The notes under the pieces are model-generated. The model was not told the origin of the DNA. It saw only the letters and a program-made list of their open reading frames with translations, and did no database searches. This document shows positions 9,501-17,147 of a stretch of 64,000 nucleotides of DNA, piece after piece. The stretch lies in the NCBI RefSeq assembly GCF_016901135.1, contig NZ_JAFEVL010000042.1, forward strand, positions 124,001 through 188,000, written 5' to 3'. The position numbers were made by a program, and so were the translations under genes. The DNA is from Martinezella lusitana (GTDB lineage: Bacteria; Pseudomonadota; Alphaproteobacteria; Rhizobiales; Rhizobiaceae). Each line of letters begins with the position of its first letter. The stretch's first letter is position 1.

Positions 9501-9814
9501 AAAAGGCGATCGAGATCGACCGCGCGCTTGATCAGCGCGACCATCTCGCCGTGCCATTGATCGTGCTTGGGCAAATCCACCAATGCCACGGCCGGCCGGA
9601 TCTAGCCCGTGGGTATTACGAGGAGGCCCTTGAACTGGCTCTTGAAATTGGCGAGCCGCAACTGTTGTTTCCATGCTATGATGGCCTGGCGACATTGAAT
9701 CTCGAACACGACGACATGGCCGAGGCCGAGCGGTATTTTGCCCTGGCGCAGGATGTATGCAGCCGACATCAGCTCGACCCGGGCGCATTGGTCGTGTTGC
9801 CGTTTCTCGACTAG
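6539..9814 (+). CDS. Zinc-ribbon / class III nucleotidyl cyclase / AAA ATPase / TPR signalling protein
   Basis: About 1091 residues from the ATG at 6539, preceded by GGGAG at nine bases; GTG 6515 and ATG 6530 are alternatives. Domain order: two CxxC..CPKCG zinc ribbons (residues 4-46), and a class III cyclase domain (about 85-260) with LFADLCGFTTL and FVGDALLALFGAP supplying both metal Asp residues, plus VGINTGPVVTGGFG and YSVTGDTVNTAQRLQ. Next is an AAA-type ATPase with P-loop LIGEAGIGKSRLVDDF and Walker B LLLIVEDMHWADA. The C-terminus is a long tetratricopeptide region (ALNTKGVALARLGRYRDAV and similar). It probably makes cAMP in response to a protein or small-molecule cue sensed by the ATPase/TPR part. 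It is cytoplasmic, with no membrane segment seen. A peroxiredoxin follows on the same strand. Confidence 0.88.
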   Translation: MDCSACGLAIESGFAYCPKCGARQPISCVSCGQACLPDFAFCPKCGNAVAAGVGAQSVLPAEVVTPTLPFAPPQRVAASDTEADRRPLTVLFADLCGFTTLSERLDPEVMRALQNELFDELTEAVESYGGFVDKFVGDALLALFGAPAAHEDDPERALRAGLDMIVRAGRVGDRWQSRAGVPLRLHVGINTGPVVTGGFGAANARSYSVTGDTVNTAQRLQSMAEPDEILVGPLTHRLTRHGFAFESLGSQVLRGKSGNVLVHRLLAPLEAPNTARGLESFGLQAPMIGRDSELARMLGCLDLACNGSAQLVRLIGEAGIGKSRLVDDFVDVAAQDERFQAVVVRRAICSPLGEQSYGALAAVLRSAYGIAERDTAARTEELLAAGLGELGFGVEDVARLTPLFFHVLGLGDPSGALKHVEPEQLRRQILYATRTIFERRLSRSPLLLIVEDMHWADAASLVALRFMLDRLERSRLIMLTTCRPTLESDGLESNRTSLTFLRLAPLRHQDGEGLLSAFFHGVDGIPAPTRKRILDRAGGNPLFIEEIVRGLIETDALRFDGHAWSATAADIGNEIPMSLQAMLLTRVDRLPPAVRRLSQEASAIGPRFDKALLGAIAADPASLDTGLDFLCQAEIIDEVAETSTQSSPAYRFTQTLLHDVIYHNLLLERRKELHGRIGTSLEHLHGGAPDRLEDLAQLGHHFCKAAQTRKGAGYLMAAGDLARKIYANDDAMRLYRQALAAFPEQSERMSEQAALDERLADLCGPNGERDAARDHYGLALAVHRAAGDRAAAARILRKLGRLNLDTGRRDLADALFAEAAGALDGADEPIERAHLLQERGHLAFRMGDQAVAAQWADEALICLGAISAETSSPVGLEAARAGAEALNTKGVALARLGRYRDAVAAVEKSLAVAEDAGLLSAACRAYSNLGVLYTIVDPKQAIAVCRRGLEVAIRIGDLGFQARLFANLAVACCTFTDNCAKEGIPAAEKAIEIDRALDQRDHLAVPLIVLGQIHQCHGRPDLARGYYEEALELALEIGEPQLLFPCYDGLATLNLEHDDMAEAERYFALAQDVCSRHQLDPGALVVLPFLD

Positions 9815-10056
9815 ACCTGACAGGACCTTGGGATCGAATGGACCCCGAGATCCTCATCGGATCTGGAATGAAAAATAGCGCATGGTGACGTGCGAAAACC
9901 GCTTCGTAGAGTTCGACATCATGCTCAGGACCGCCGTCGAGGACCATTGCGTTCGGGCGGCATCACCCGCGGCGAATGATATCGCCTCGATTGGAAGAGC
10001 AGGAGCGCCGTTTCCAAAATCATTTGAACAGGCGGCGCTCGGAGAGGGAGGATGAC

Positions 10057-10737
10057 ATGCCGGACAGCTTCACTGATAGGCTCCTGCAGCCGGGCGATCG
10101 CGCGCCCAACATCGTACTTGACGCAATTACCCGCCAGGGGAAGGTCTCCATCGACGAGTTTCGCGGGCAAAGGCCTGTGCTGGTCGGCCTGTTTCGCGGG
10201 CTTCATTGCCCGTTTTGCCGGCGCCAGATCACCTCCATGGCGAGCCTTGCCAGCGACCTGCGGGAGATGGGCATCGACAGCCTGACTGTTGTCAACACGC
10301 CGATCGAGCGCGCGCGCCTGTATTTCCGCTATCATCCGTTGCCCAACCTCTTGGCCGCATCCGATCCGGAGCGCATCTCGCACAGAGCATTCGGACTGCC
10401 GAATGTTGAATTCACCGAATCTGAAACCGCATGGCCGCACAAGGTGGGGATGGATGTGCTGGCGTCGATGAAGATCGACATGCCGAAGGAACTTCCCGAG
10501 CCGATGGACGTGATGGCCGCGACCGAGTATCTCGACAAGGCCGACGGCTACGAATTCACCGAAGAGGACCGGCAGATGATCGCCGGCGGCGAAGGCCAAC
10601 TCGTCGGCGAATTCCTGCTCGATCGCGACGGCGTCGTCAGGTGGTGCTTCACGGAGGTTGCCGACAACGGTAGGCAGATGTTCGGCGTGCCGGCGGCGCA
10701 AGATTTGATGTCGGCGGCGTCCAACATAGCCGCCTAG
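10057..10737 (+). CDS. Peroxiredoxin / AhpC-TSA-like thioredoxin-fold protein
   Basis: 226 residues from the ATG at 10057, which has GGGAGG at ideal spacing; the longer frame from 9976 lacks support. The order is that of AhpC/TSA-like proteins: LQPGDRAPNIVLD, then RPVLVGLFRGLHCPFCRRQI, which places a CPFC redox pair at the N-terminus of helix 1, and FLLDRDGVVRWCFTE near the end. The CxxC favours a disulfide oxidoreductase or an atypical peroxiredoxin reducing organic peroxides. It lies 242 bases after the cyclase gene, and the 3' end runs into the right copy of the inverted repeat: its TAG stop is inside the repeat. Confidence 0.75.
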   Translation: MPDSFTDRLLQPGDRAPNIVLDAITRQGKVSIDEFRGQRPVLVGLFRGLHCPFCRRQITSMASLASDLREMGIDSLTVVNTPIERARLYFRYHPLPNLLAASDPERISHRAFGLPNVEFTESETAWPHKVGMDVLASMKIDMPKELPEPMDVMAATEYLDKADGYEFTEEDRQMIAGGEGQLVGEFLLDRDGVVRWCFTEVADNGRQMFGVPAAQDLMSAASNIAA

Positions 10738-10831
10738 GGCATCTGGACTCTTGAGATTCCCAAAGCTGAACAAATCAGATTCATATGTAGACCCTGTTGC
10801 AAGGGCTTTTTGTCGGGATTGCGTGATCGAC
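10734..10831 (+). repeat. Right copy of the diverged inverted repeat
   Basis: Partner of 6303-6398 in opposite orientation; the 59-base core is 10734-10792 and weaker similarity reaches about 10831. It begins exactly over the peroxiredoxin stop codon. In the same orientation as the peroxiredoxin it encodes nothing recognised. Confidence 0.75.
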
Positions 10832-11197
10832 GGGAAGACGTCGAAGAGTAAATCGACTACCACGGGGATCTCCATGGCTTAGCCGTTCGACTGTCAGTAC
10901 CGGTGCTAACAGGACGCCGACGGATAGCGATCCGGCCGCATTCGCGCAACCCTCGTCCAGCGCTTTCACAGCGGCGACAAGCACATCGAGCTAGTGTGAC
11001 GTTGCATTTGAATTGGGCTTCATTGACATCCGAAGCCAATTGGAACGCGATTGTTAGGTGTTCGTGAGAGGGCGGTCCCCTACTCAACAGCGACGATCGT
11101 CTGCAGCCTTTACAGAGCTCAGCAGTATGCAGATGTCGCATCGATGCGCGATGTCCGTGACATGTTTGAACGAGGACGGCAGCGGATGTCCTGATCT
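10832..11197. other. Intergenic stretch, nothing recognised
   Basis: No frame on either strand shows family features or a credible start. The region lies downstream of both flanking genes, so promoters are not required here. Confidence 0.4.
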
Positions 11198-11410
11198 CTA
11201 AGCCCAGCCGACATGCTCCCGTTGTATCAGTTTGAGAAACAGGCCGAACCAAAATCGGTACTCGGGGTCGCTACGATCGCCCCATGTCTCAAGCGCACAA
11301 TAGGCAACCGACGTGGTTTCATCTTCACCATGCCGGTCGATGGCCGCCTCGATCGCTTCGGCTTCGGACAGGATGTACCAATCCTCAATCACGATGTAGT
11401 TCGTGCTCAT
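11198..11410 (-). CDS. Small acidic hypothetical protein
   Basis: 70 residues from the ATG at 11410 (MSTNYIVIEDWYILSEAEA), preceded by AGGAAG at six bases, which is better than the upstream start at 11431. The protein is acidic and rich in Trp and Tyr (ALETWGDRSDPEYRFWFG). No named family is recognised. The good ribosome binding site and amino acid balance argue for a real gene. It may be co-transcribed with the short frame just upstream. Confidence 0.5.
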   Translation of the reverse strand: MSTNYIVIEDWYILSEAEAIEAAIDRHGEDETTSVAYCALETWGDRSDPEYRFWFGLFLKLIQREHVGWA

Positions 11411-11427
11411 GATTTGCTTCCTCACTG

Positions 11428-11616
11428 TCAATCAATCGTTTCCATGTCGCCCAGGTCTCGCTGCTCTGCCGCCTCGTCTTTATAGCTAGCCAGGAGCTTG
11501 GAGACATGGCGGTCGATCGGATGGATCGGTTGAGCGTCGACATCCCTACCCGTTGAACGCGGGATACGTGAGTTTTTGATGAAGGGTTTCGCTGCTCGAT
11601 CATCCATCAATGGCAT
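11428..11616 (-). CDS. Possible small hypothetical protein
   Basis: A 62-residue reading from the ATG at 11616 (MPLMDDRAAKPF) containing SYKDEAAEQRDLGDMETID, ending 17 bases before the start of the next minus-strand gene. The frame remains open further upstream to 11781, so the start is uncertain. Composition is protein-like, but there is no recognised family and no clear ribosome binding site. Confidence 0.3.
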   Translation of the reverse strand: MPLMDDRAAKPFIKNSRIPRSTGRDVDAQPIHPIDRHVSKLLASYKDEAAEQRDLGDMETID

Positions 11617-11844
11617 CCCCGCATTCAAGAGTTCCTGCGATCTGGCATTCACGCGTCGTTGTTGACCATCGGCCACTCGCCGCCCTTCCGACAGGACAAC
11701 TCCGCGGCTAGGGCAACGAAGTGGATCAGAGGGCATAACCCGATGCCATATCCAGCGAACGATCGCGCACTCGCAGCACATCGCAATTAATTAGGGACTA
11801 ACAGTCCGTCGATTGTCAAGCCGTTAATATGCATTTGTTGCAAG

Positions 11845-12111
11845 ATGGACGTGCGACAGACCATCGGTTGGAATCTAAGGCGGCTTCGGGTCGCCAAAGG
11901 CCTGTCGCAGGAGCGGCTAGCGTTCGAGGCTGAAATCGACCGCTCTTACGTTGGACGCGTTGAAAGAGGCACGGAAAACGTCACCGTGGCAACCCTTGAG
12001 GCCTTCGCGAAAGTCTTGTCTGTGAATGTTTCTGAACTGTTCGCGGAAATTAACCCCGAGAACGCGAAACCTCCGGGTCTTCGCTCAGGTCGCAAGCAAA
12101 AGGCGTCCTAA
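11845..12111 (+). CDS. XRE-family helix-turn-helix regulator
   Basis: 88 residues, essentially one Cro/CI-type DNA-binding domain. The five-helix HTH spans residues 6-62: IGWNLRRLRVAKGLSQERLA, then EAEIDRSYVGRVERGTENV with the recognition helix, then TLEAFAKVLSVNVSELF. A short basic tail follows. Such single-domain regulators control small accessory operons, toxin-antitoxin pairs or phage genes. Its target is not evident, as the only close genes are the small hypotheticals on the opposite strand. Confidence 0.85.
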   Translation: MDVRQTIGWNLRRLRVAKGLSQERLAFEAEIDRSYVGRVERGTENVTVATLEAFAKVLSVNVSELFAEINPENAKPPGLRSGRKQKAS

Positions 12112-12858
12112 CTTCGGAGTCAGCATACGGTTTTCGGAACAGTTCTGGCCTGCCAACGCATGACCGATATTGATCTGCCGGGTGCGCTTTGTTAAGTCCT
12201 CTTGCCGCCTCTCGTCAAATACTGACGCTCGTCACGCCTTGAGTGAATATGAACCTCAGATAGTGCACCTCGACGTTGATGATGCTATCCCATTGAGTTC
12301 GTTAGAGGATGTTCCAGCCTCTCCAAATCGTCGTAGGGTGGCCTTTAGATGTGAAGCTAAATTTCGACGGTCAAGTGGAAGTTGGGGAAAGTACGCGCAG
12401 AAACCGGTCGTTCAACCGTGATGCTGCTGCCCTGCGGCAGAAGCGCGGGGTCCATGCTATTTCCGGAACAGTGGCACCTGCGTTGTGCCACATTATCGGA
12501 GCGATCCACACTGAACGGTTACTAACAATTACACTTCCGAGGAAACGCCACATCCATTCCTCGTCCGGCCGATCCGGCAAGGCAGAAGCTGAGGCCGCTT
12601 GCTCCGCTCGATCAAGGAGGCCTTCAATTTCTTCTGCCGCGTTCTAGTAAAGAAGCCTGCCGAGCTTGATGTCGACGACAGTCGACTTTACATTGCAAAA
12701 CAAGTGACCGTGCAATGGCCGGACACGTTCTTAGTGCCCGTCGTTGCGGAGAGGCCAGCAACACCTTATCCGTGCATTAGCCCTTAGAGAGCCCTTTTCT
12801 GTGGTGGCTTTTTGATTTACGAACTTCGAGGGCAATTGCGCTCTTGGGGGCAACATTG
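12112..12858. other. Long gap without a recognisable gene
   Basis: About 750 bases with several short frames on both strands (for example 12599-12787 plus and 12371-12580 minus), none with a family signature. It could be decayed DNA between insertions. The last 60 bases should hold the promoter of the methyltransferase gene. Confidence 0.35.
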
Positions 12859-13782
12859 ATGACGATCGATAATTCAGTTCTGAAGAAAATGCACAACGAT
12901 CTAAAAAATATTGTTGATACGGCGTTTAATGATTTTTCCGCAACGTATCCTGCTTTTCACAACTTCAATCAATTCCTCGACGCAGCAAAGGAAACAGATA
13001 CCGTTTTATTTGGTAAACACTGCATTGATATCGGTTGTGGCTCTGGTCGGCCACATTCAATAGCATCACTGCTTTACCTAAGTGGCGCCGCTTCTGTCTT
13101 GGGAATTGATATTGTGCTTCCAGATAATCACGAAGATAGCGCGTCTATGGCCCTCATGACCGTTCTCGGAGCGGTGCTAAATCACGAGCATATGGGGTTT
13201 GAACGTATCGGCGTAAGCAAAGACCACGTCATGAGCAAACTTGCTGATTTTGATTTGTCGCGTCTGCTTAGTTTAGAGCTTGAAGGGGCCATCCCATCAG
13301 TGATTTTGCAAAAAAAGTGCTTCTACCAGGATCTTGAAGAAAGCGAAAAGAAATTTGATATCGGTGTTTCGCATCAAGTTTTTGAACACATTGAGCATAT
13401 CGGAGAGCTTCTTGTTGAATTGCGCGCCAATATCTCCAATAACGGTAGGATTTTCGCAGGGATAGACTATCGCGATCATCGGATGTACGTCGATTCAAGC
13501 CACGGACCATGGGACTACTTGTTCGACGACGATGGCTGGCAGATCAATAAGATCCGTCACACGGAGATGATGAGAATAATCACAGATTCTGGATTTGATG
13601 TGCACATTTCAAGCGTTGACCGCCAGCATTTGCCCCCTGATTGTTTTGATAGACTTCTTCCAAAGTATCGCGATCTGTCGTCTGACGACATTGAGATACT
13701 GAGTTCGCGAGTTATGCTTTTACCAGCCCGAGGCTCTGGATCCGGGAGCATCTTGAAAACAGGCCAAGATGCCTTCGGCTGA
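12859..13782 (+). CDS. SAM-dependent methyltransferase
   Basis: 307 residues from the ATG at 12859, with GGGGG just upstream; an in-frame TTG at 12844 is less likely. Motif I is CIDIGCGSGRPHS, followed by VLGIDIVLPD for strand 2 and FDIGVSHQVFEHIEHIGELL for the post-I/strand 4 region, then NISNNGRIFAGIDYRDH. This is the class I fold used by many small-molecule and sugar methyltransferases. Codon use is AT-richer than in the metabolic genes to the right, as in the glycan genes at 37-44 kb, which suggests acquired DNA. The substrate is unknown. Confidence 0.75.
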   Translation: MTIDNSVLKKMHNDLKNIVDTAFNDFSATYPAFHNFNQFLDAAKETDTVLFGKHCIDIGCGSGRPHSIASLLYLSGAASVLGIDIVLPDNHEDSASMALMTVLGAVLNHEHMGFERIGVSKDHVMSKLADFDLSRLLSLELEGAIPSVILQKKCFYQDLEESEKKFDIGVSHQVFEHIEHIGELLVELRANISNNGRIFAGIDYRDHRMYVDSSHGPWDYLFDDDGWQINKIRHTEMMRIITDSGFDVHISSVDRQHLPPDCFDRLLPKYRDLSSDDIEILSSRVMLLPARGSGSGSILKTGQDAFG

Positions 13783-14043
13783 AGGACAAGGATACTATGG
13801 AAGCATCTGGCGAAAAGCATGCGACTGAAGATTAAACTTCGGCCAGCCAGTGCTTTGCACCAATTCCTGCTTACGCCGACTGTCCGGTCGAAATGGGGGG
13901 CAGTTCACTGCCCTTGATTATCCCGCCATCTTCCCTCGTGAGCGATGGCAATGGCAGATGAAGTTTCGCAGCCGCCGACAGGCGGCCGCAGCCTCCGCTA
14001 ATCCCTGAAACTGAAAATCGTCCGTAGACCCGGCCGCGCGCGC
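13783..14043. other. Gap with traces of prophage-like coding
   Basis: A frame on the plus strand ending at TGA (14006-14008) reads PAIFPRERWQWQMKFRSRRQ and could be the tail of a lost gene. Nothing complete is seen. Confidence 0.25.
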
Positions 14044-14253
14044 TTGCTCTCCTATTCGATGTGGCCTGACTATCTCGCTGGCCTTCTCGGGATTACTCCG
14101 TATATCGTCCCCTGTTTCGACGGGATCGCGCCGCGCTGGCTGTTGATCCTCATCCTTCTTCTGTCCCCGCTGGGGCGCATCATCGACCACGGAGGAATTG
14201 ATGCTGATCAAAAAGCTTCGCGCCACCCCGCGGGCCAAGGGTGCCATTACTGA
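14044..14253 (+). pseudogene. Possible prophage holin-neighbour membrane protein (DUF7940-like) remnant
   Basis: The frame is open from 14002; a TTG at 14044 is a possible start. The reading LLSYSMWPDYLAGLLGI, then PRWLLILILLLSPLGRIIDH, matches my memory of small phage proteins that precede the endolysin, with one or two membrane helices ending in GR(L/I)ID-(Q/H)-G. It overlaps the short frame at 14201. I infer a scrap of a prophage lysis cassette; a database search is needed to confirm. Confidence 0.35.
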
Positions 14254-14341
14254 AATCGTGGCGGCAACTGTCGGCGGATGTGTCGTGCTATCTGCGGGAA
14301 CGCGGTTGATTGGGGAACGCATTGAGAGGACCAGGGAATGA
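14201..14341 (+). CDS. 46-residue membrane peptide frame, possibly a lysis-gene relic
   Basis: An ATG at 14201 is preceded by GGAGGAATTG, the strongest ribosome binding site of this area. The peptide starts MLIKKLRATPRAKG, has a hydrophobic centre (ITEIVAATVGGCVVLSAG) and ends RLIGERIERTRE. It resembles the signal-anchor start of phage lysozymes but stops where the IS3 element begins: its TGA overlaps the ATG of the transposase orfA. It may be a lysozyme front end cut by the insertion, or a small real protein. Confidence 0.35.
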   Translation: MLIKKLRATPRAKGAITEIVAATVGGCVVLSAGTRLIGERIERTRE

Positions 14342-14676
14342 AGCGCACCCGTTTCACGGGCGAACGGATCACCGGCATATTGAAGGAGCACGAGGCAGGC
14401 ACGCCGGTCTCGGAGGTTTGCCGCAAGCACGGTGTCAGCGACGCCAGCATCTGTAAGTGGAAAGCCAAATTCGGCGGCATGGATGTATCCGGGGACGAGC
14501 GGTTGAAGACGTTGGTGGACGAGAACACGAAACTCAAGCGGCTTCTGGCGGATGCGATGCTCGATAATGCTGCTTTGAAAGACCTTATGAGAAAGAGTGG
14601 TGACGCCCGCGGCAAAGCGGAGAGCTGTTGCGCATGTGATGAACCAACATCGGATGAGCGAACGGCGGGCGTTTAA
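14338..14676 (+). pseudogene. IS3-family transposase orfA (IS407 group), 3' end altered
   Basis: 112 residues. The first 85 match IS3/IS407-type OrfA: MKRTRFTGERITGILKEHE, SEVCRKHGVSDASICKWKAK with the HTH, then the leucine-zipper region ENTKLKRLLADAMLDNAAL. After LKDLMRKS the frame departs from the family sequence (GDARGKAESCCACDE), consistent with a small indel near the normal orfA/orfB junction. It overlaps the orfB relic. Confidence 0.75.
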
Positions 14677-14824
14677 AGCCATCGGCTTTTGCCGCATGAC
14701 AATCCGTAACGAATCCAGACGTAGGTCGTCGCGAGCGCATGAACGCAAGACTAAGGCCTTGCACGTCCGCTCGCAATCCGGCCGGGTCGCGTTCGTCACA
14801 AATGTTACACTTTATGTGTATTAA
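14597..14824 (+). pseudogene. IS3-family transposase orfB, N-terminal fragment
   Basis: MVTPAAKRRAVAHVMNQHR, then MSERRAFKAIGFCRMTIRNE, is the conserved beginning of the OrfB integrase. The similarity fades after about 45 residues and the frame stops at 14822-14824. The DDE integrase core is absent, so the element is dead. Confidence 0.75.
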
Positions 14825-14954
14825 TAGGTAGCAGTGCCGTCGCGGCCAAAGGGCATCGAGCCGGCGTCAGAGCCATTGGCGTCTGCGTTCCTCGGCCGAC
14901 ATCAAGGCATGCATTGCGTCAGAAGAATCATTCAGCCCACGGAAAGCCACCGTT

Positions 14955-15821
14955 ATGCCTAGCCAGACTGCCTCCTCGTCCCGCCCTGCTGATATTTACG
15001 AGCTTCTCTCGCGCGCCAACCCGGATATTCTTACCATTGCGCATCGCGGACTGTGGTCGGCGGCGCCAGAAAATTCGCTCGCGGCGATCCGCGCCGCTGC
15101 CGAGCTCGGCGTCGAATTCGTCGAGATCGACACGCAGGCGACAGCGGACGGCCACCTCGTCGTTATCCACGACAAGAGGCTCGATCGCACCACATCCGGC
15201 AAGGGTATCGTCGGCGCAAGCAGCTTCGCAACGGTTCGCGAGCTGCGTCTTCGCGCCGGTGCTGGCGGGGAAACGGCAGCGTTGAGCGACGAACGGGTGC
15301 CGACACTGGAGGAAGCGCTCGAAGAGGCGCGCGGGCGCGTCTTCGTCAACATCGATACGAAGTTTCCGCACGAGCTACCGCTGGTGATCGCCACGGTTCG
15401 GCGGCTTGGCGCGGAAGATCACGTCATCATCAAGTCCGATATCGAGCCGCAGAGCAGCAGCTTTCCCGTGCTGGATGCCGATTGGTTCGGGTCCATTCCG
15501 CATATGCCGATGTTCCGCGTCAGGCCCGGCGGCTTCGCCGAGGATCTGCGGCTGATCGAGCCGTTGCGCGCGCCGATGGTCGAGGTGAAATTCACCGATA
15601 TCGCCGATCTTGCGGCTGGCCACGAGGAATTGGAGCGCCAGAACATCCGGCTGTGGATCAATACGCTCGATGTTTCCTACAATCTCGATTTCAACGACAG
15701 CCGAGCGCTCAAGGATCCGGAAGGCGTGTGGGGCGCGCTTGTCGAGGCCGGCGTCGGCGCCATACAGACGGACACTAATGTCGAGTTCAAGCAATGGCTG
15801 GCAGGCCGTCAGGCTAGATAA
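14955..15821 (+). CDS. Glycerophosphodiester phosphodiesterase family protein
   Basis: 288 residues with a GDPD TIM barrel. LTIAHRGLWSAAPENSLAA gives the HRG..PEN signature. EFVEIDTQATADGHLVVIHD carries the metal-binding ExD and the catalytic His, followed by LDRTTSGKG. LEEALEEARGRVFVNIDTK and a final GAIQTDTN complete the barrel. No signal peptide is seen, so it is probably cytoplasmic, hydrolysing glycerophosphodiesters to glycerol 3-phosphate and an alcohol. It converges on the erythritol operon with a hairpin between them, so it is probably not part of that pathway. Confidence 0.85.
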   Translation: MPSQTASSSRPADIYELLSRANPDILTIAHRGLWSAAPENSLAAIRAAAELGVEFVEIDTQATADGHLVVIHDKRLDRTTSGKGIVGASSFATVRELRLRAGAGGETAALSDERVPTLEEALEEARGRVFVNIDTKFPHELPLVIATVRRLGAEDHVIIKSDIEPQSSSFPVLDADWFGSIPHMPMFRVRPGGFAEDLRLIEPLRAPMVEVKFTDIADLAAGHEELERQNIRLWINTLDVSYNLDFNDSRALKDPEGVWGALVEAGVGAIQTDTNVEFKQWLAGRQAR

Positions 15822-15852
15822 TCGTCCTGGTCAGCTCGCCATCAGATACAGA

Positions 15853-15888
15853 CAAGCCCGGCCGATCGAGAGGGATCAGCCGGGCTTG
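15853..15888. terminator. Bidirectional hairpin between convergent genes
   Basis: CAAGCCCGGC (15853-15862) and GCCGGGCTTG (15879-15888) form a perfect 10-bp stem with a 16-base loop. It lies between the convergent ends of the glycerophosphodiesterase gene (15821) and eryI (15910). There is no long T-run, so strength is uncertain. Confidence 0.7.
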
Positions 15889-15909
15889 CTGCGTCTTGGG
15901 AGACAGGCC

Positions 15910-16365
15910 TTAGCGAGCGTTGTACTTCGCATCGACCTCGTTGATGGCATTGACGTTTCCGGCCGAACGGCCCTTCTCGTCGAAGGTCTGGGCAAGGAAG
16001 GCGTCGGCGATGGCCTTGGCAAGTTCGGTGCCGATGACGCGGGCGCCCATGGTGATGATCTGGGCGTTATTCGACAGCGCGGCACGTTCCGCCGAATAGG
16101 TATCGTGGGTCAGGGCCGCGCGGATGCCCGGCACCTTGTTGGCGGAAATGCTGACGCCGATGCCGGTGCCGCAGACGAGGATCGCCTTGTCGTAGGTGCC
16201 GTCGAGGACGCCGGAAGCGACGCGGTCGGCGAGATTGGCATAGAAGTCATCTGGGCCGTCCTGCGTGCGCGACACTTCGCTCACCTCATAACGGTCCTTG
16301 AGATGATCGGCGAGAACCTTGGCCAGGCCCTCGCCGGCGCTGTCTCCAGCAATAGCAAGCTTCAT
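15910..16365 (-). CDS. eryI: D-erythrulose-4-phosphate isomerase (RpiB family), erythritol pathway
   Basis: 151 residues from the ATG at 16365, which has GAGGAG at seven bases; the longer frame overlaps tpi and is not needed. RpiB/LacAB family: [11 protein letters not shown] at the start, [19 protein letters not shown] with the catalytic Cys, and [21 protein letters not shown]. In Brucella the homologue EryI converts D-erythrulose 4-phosphate to D-erythrose 4-phosphate, the last step of erythritol breakdown; S. meliloti workers call it rpiB. It is the final gene of the leftward ery operon, 11 bases after the isomerase eryH. Confidence 0.88.
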   Translation of the reverse strand: MKLAIAGDSAGEGLAKVLADHLKDRYEVSEVSRTQDGPDDFYANLADRVASGVLDGTYDKAILVCGTGIGVSISANKVPGIRAALTHDTYSAERAALSNNAQIITMGARVIGTELAKAIADAFLAQTFDEKGRSAGNVNAINEVDAKYNAR

Positions 16366-16376
16366 GGTATGTCTCC

Positions 16377-17147
16377 TCAGAGTTTGGCGGCGCACTTGGC
16401 GAGGATGTCGAGATAGCCTTCGACGTTCCAAGCGGAGCGCCCGATGAAAAGCCCGTCTACGTTCGGGCAGGATATGAGTTCTTCACAATTTTGCGGATTG
16501 ACCGATCCGCCGTAGAGGCATGGAATTTTTCGGCCGAGCAGGTCTTGCGCGACCGAGATGATCTCGGCCTGGCGCGCGTCGGCATAGGAAGGCTCGGCGG
16601 GAATTCCCTTTTCGCCGATCGCCCAGACGGGTTCATAGGCGAACAGGATCTGCGCCTGCTTCTGCGAGGCTGAAAGCTTCGAAAGCGCGCCGACCACCTG
16701 CTCGCTCAGGATCTCCGTCGCGCGACCGCTTTCGCGATCGTTCAATGTCTCGCCGATGCAGATGAGCGGGATCAGGCCGTGGCGGACGGCCGCCTCGGTC
16801 TTCAAGCCCACGGTCTCGTTGGTCTCGCCGAAGTGCTCGCGACGTTCGGAATGGCCGAGCTCGACGATGTCGAGATTGCAGTCCCTGAGCATCAGCGGCG
16901 AGATCTCTCCCGTCCAGGCGCCCTGATCGGCCCAATGCATGTTCTGGGCGCCGACCTTGACGGAGCTCTCCGACAGTATTGCCTTGACTTCGCGCACGGC
17001 AGTGAACGGCGGGATGACGAAGCGCTGGATGCGCGGATCTCTCAGCGTATCGGCGGCACGCAAGGCCTCGGCAAAGGCGCGCGCTTCCGCCAGCGTCTTG
17101 TTCATTTTCCAGCTCGTGCCGATCCAATAGCTAGATGTCTCTGTCAT
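16377..17147 (-). CDS. eryH: L-erythrulose-1-phosphate isomerase (triosephosphate isomerase family)
   Basis: 256 residues with all TIM landmarks: [11 protein letters not shown] with the substrate Lys, [14 protein letters not shown] with the electrophilic His, [13 protein letters not shown] with the catalytic Glu and loop 6, and [10 protein letters not shown] at the phosphate site. The location in the ery operon, and GTSWKMN in place of the usual GNWKMN, indicate the pathway paralogue (EryH in Brucella, TpiB in S. meliloti), which converts L-erythrulose 1-phosphate to D-erythrulose 4-phosphate. Its ATG overlaps the stop of the deoR-type gene (ATGA), implying coupled translation. Confidence 0.88.
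   Translation of the reverse strand: MTETSSYWIGTSWKMNKTLAEARAFAEALRAADTLRDPRIQRFVIPPFTAVREVKAILSESSVKVGAQNMHWADQGAWTGEISPLMLRDCNLDIVELGHSERREHFGETNETVGLKTEAAVRHGLIPLICIGETLNDRESGRATEILSEQVVGALSKLSASQKQAQILFAYEPVWAIGEKGIPAEPSYADARQAEIISVAQDLLGRKIPCLYGGSVNPQNCEELISCPNVDGLFIGRSAWNVEGYLDILAKCAAKL

Noticed and set aside
13918..14799. 293-codon minus-strand frame over the IS3 relic
   Set aside because: It lies antisense to recognisable OrfA and OrfB sequence.
16377..17147. Housekeeping triosephosphate isomerase (tpiA)
   Set aside because: The operon position between a DeoR regulator and an RpiB-type isomerase in the ery locus fits the pathway paralogue EryH better.
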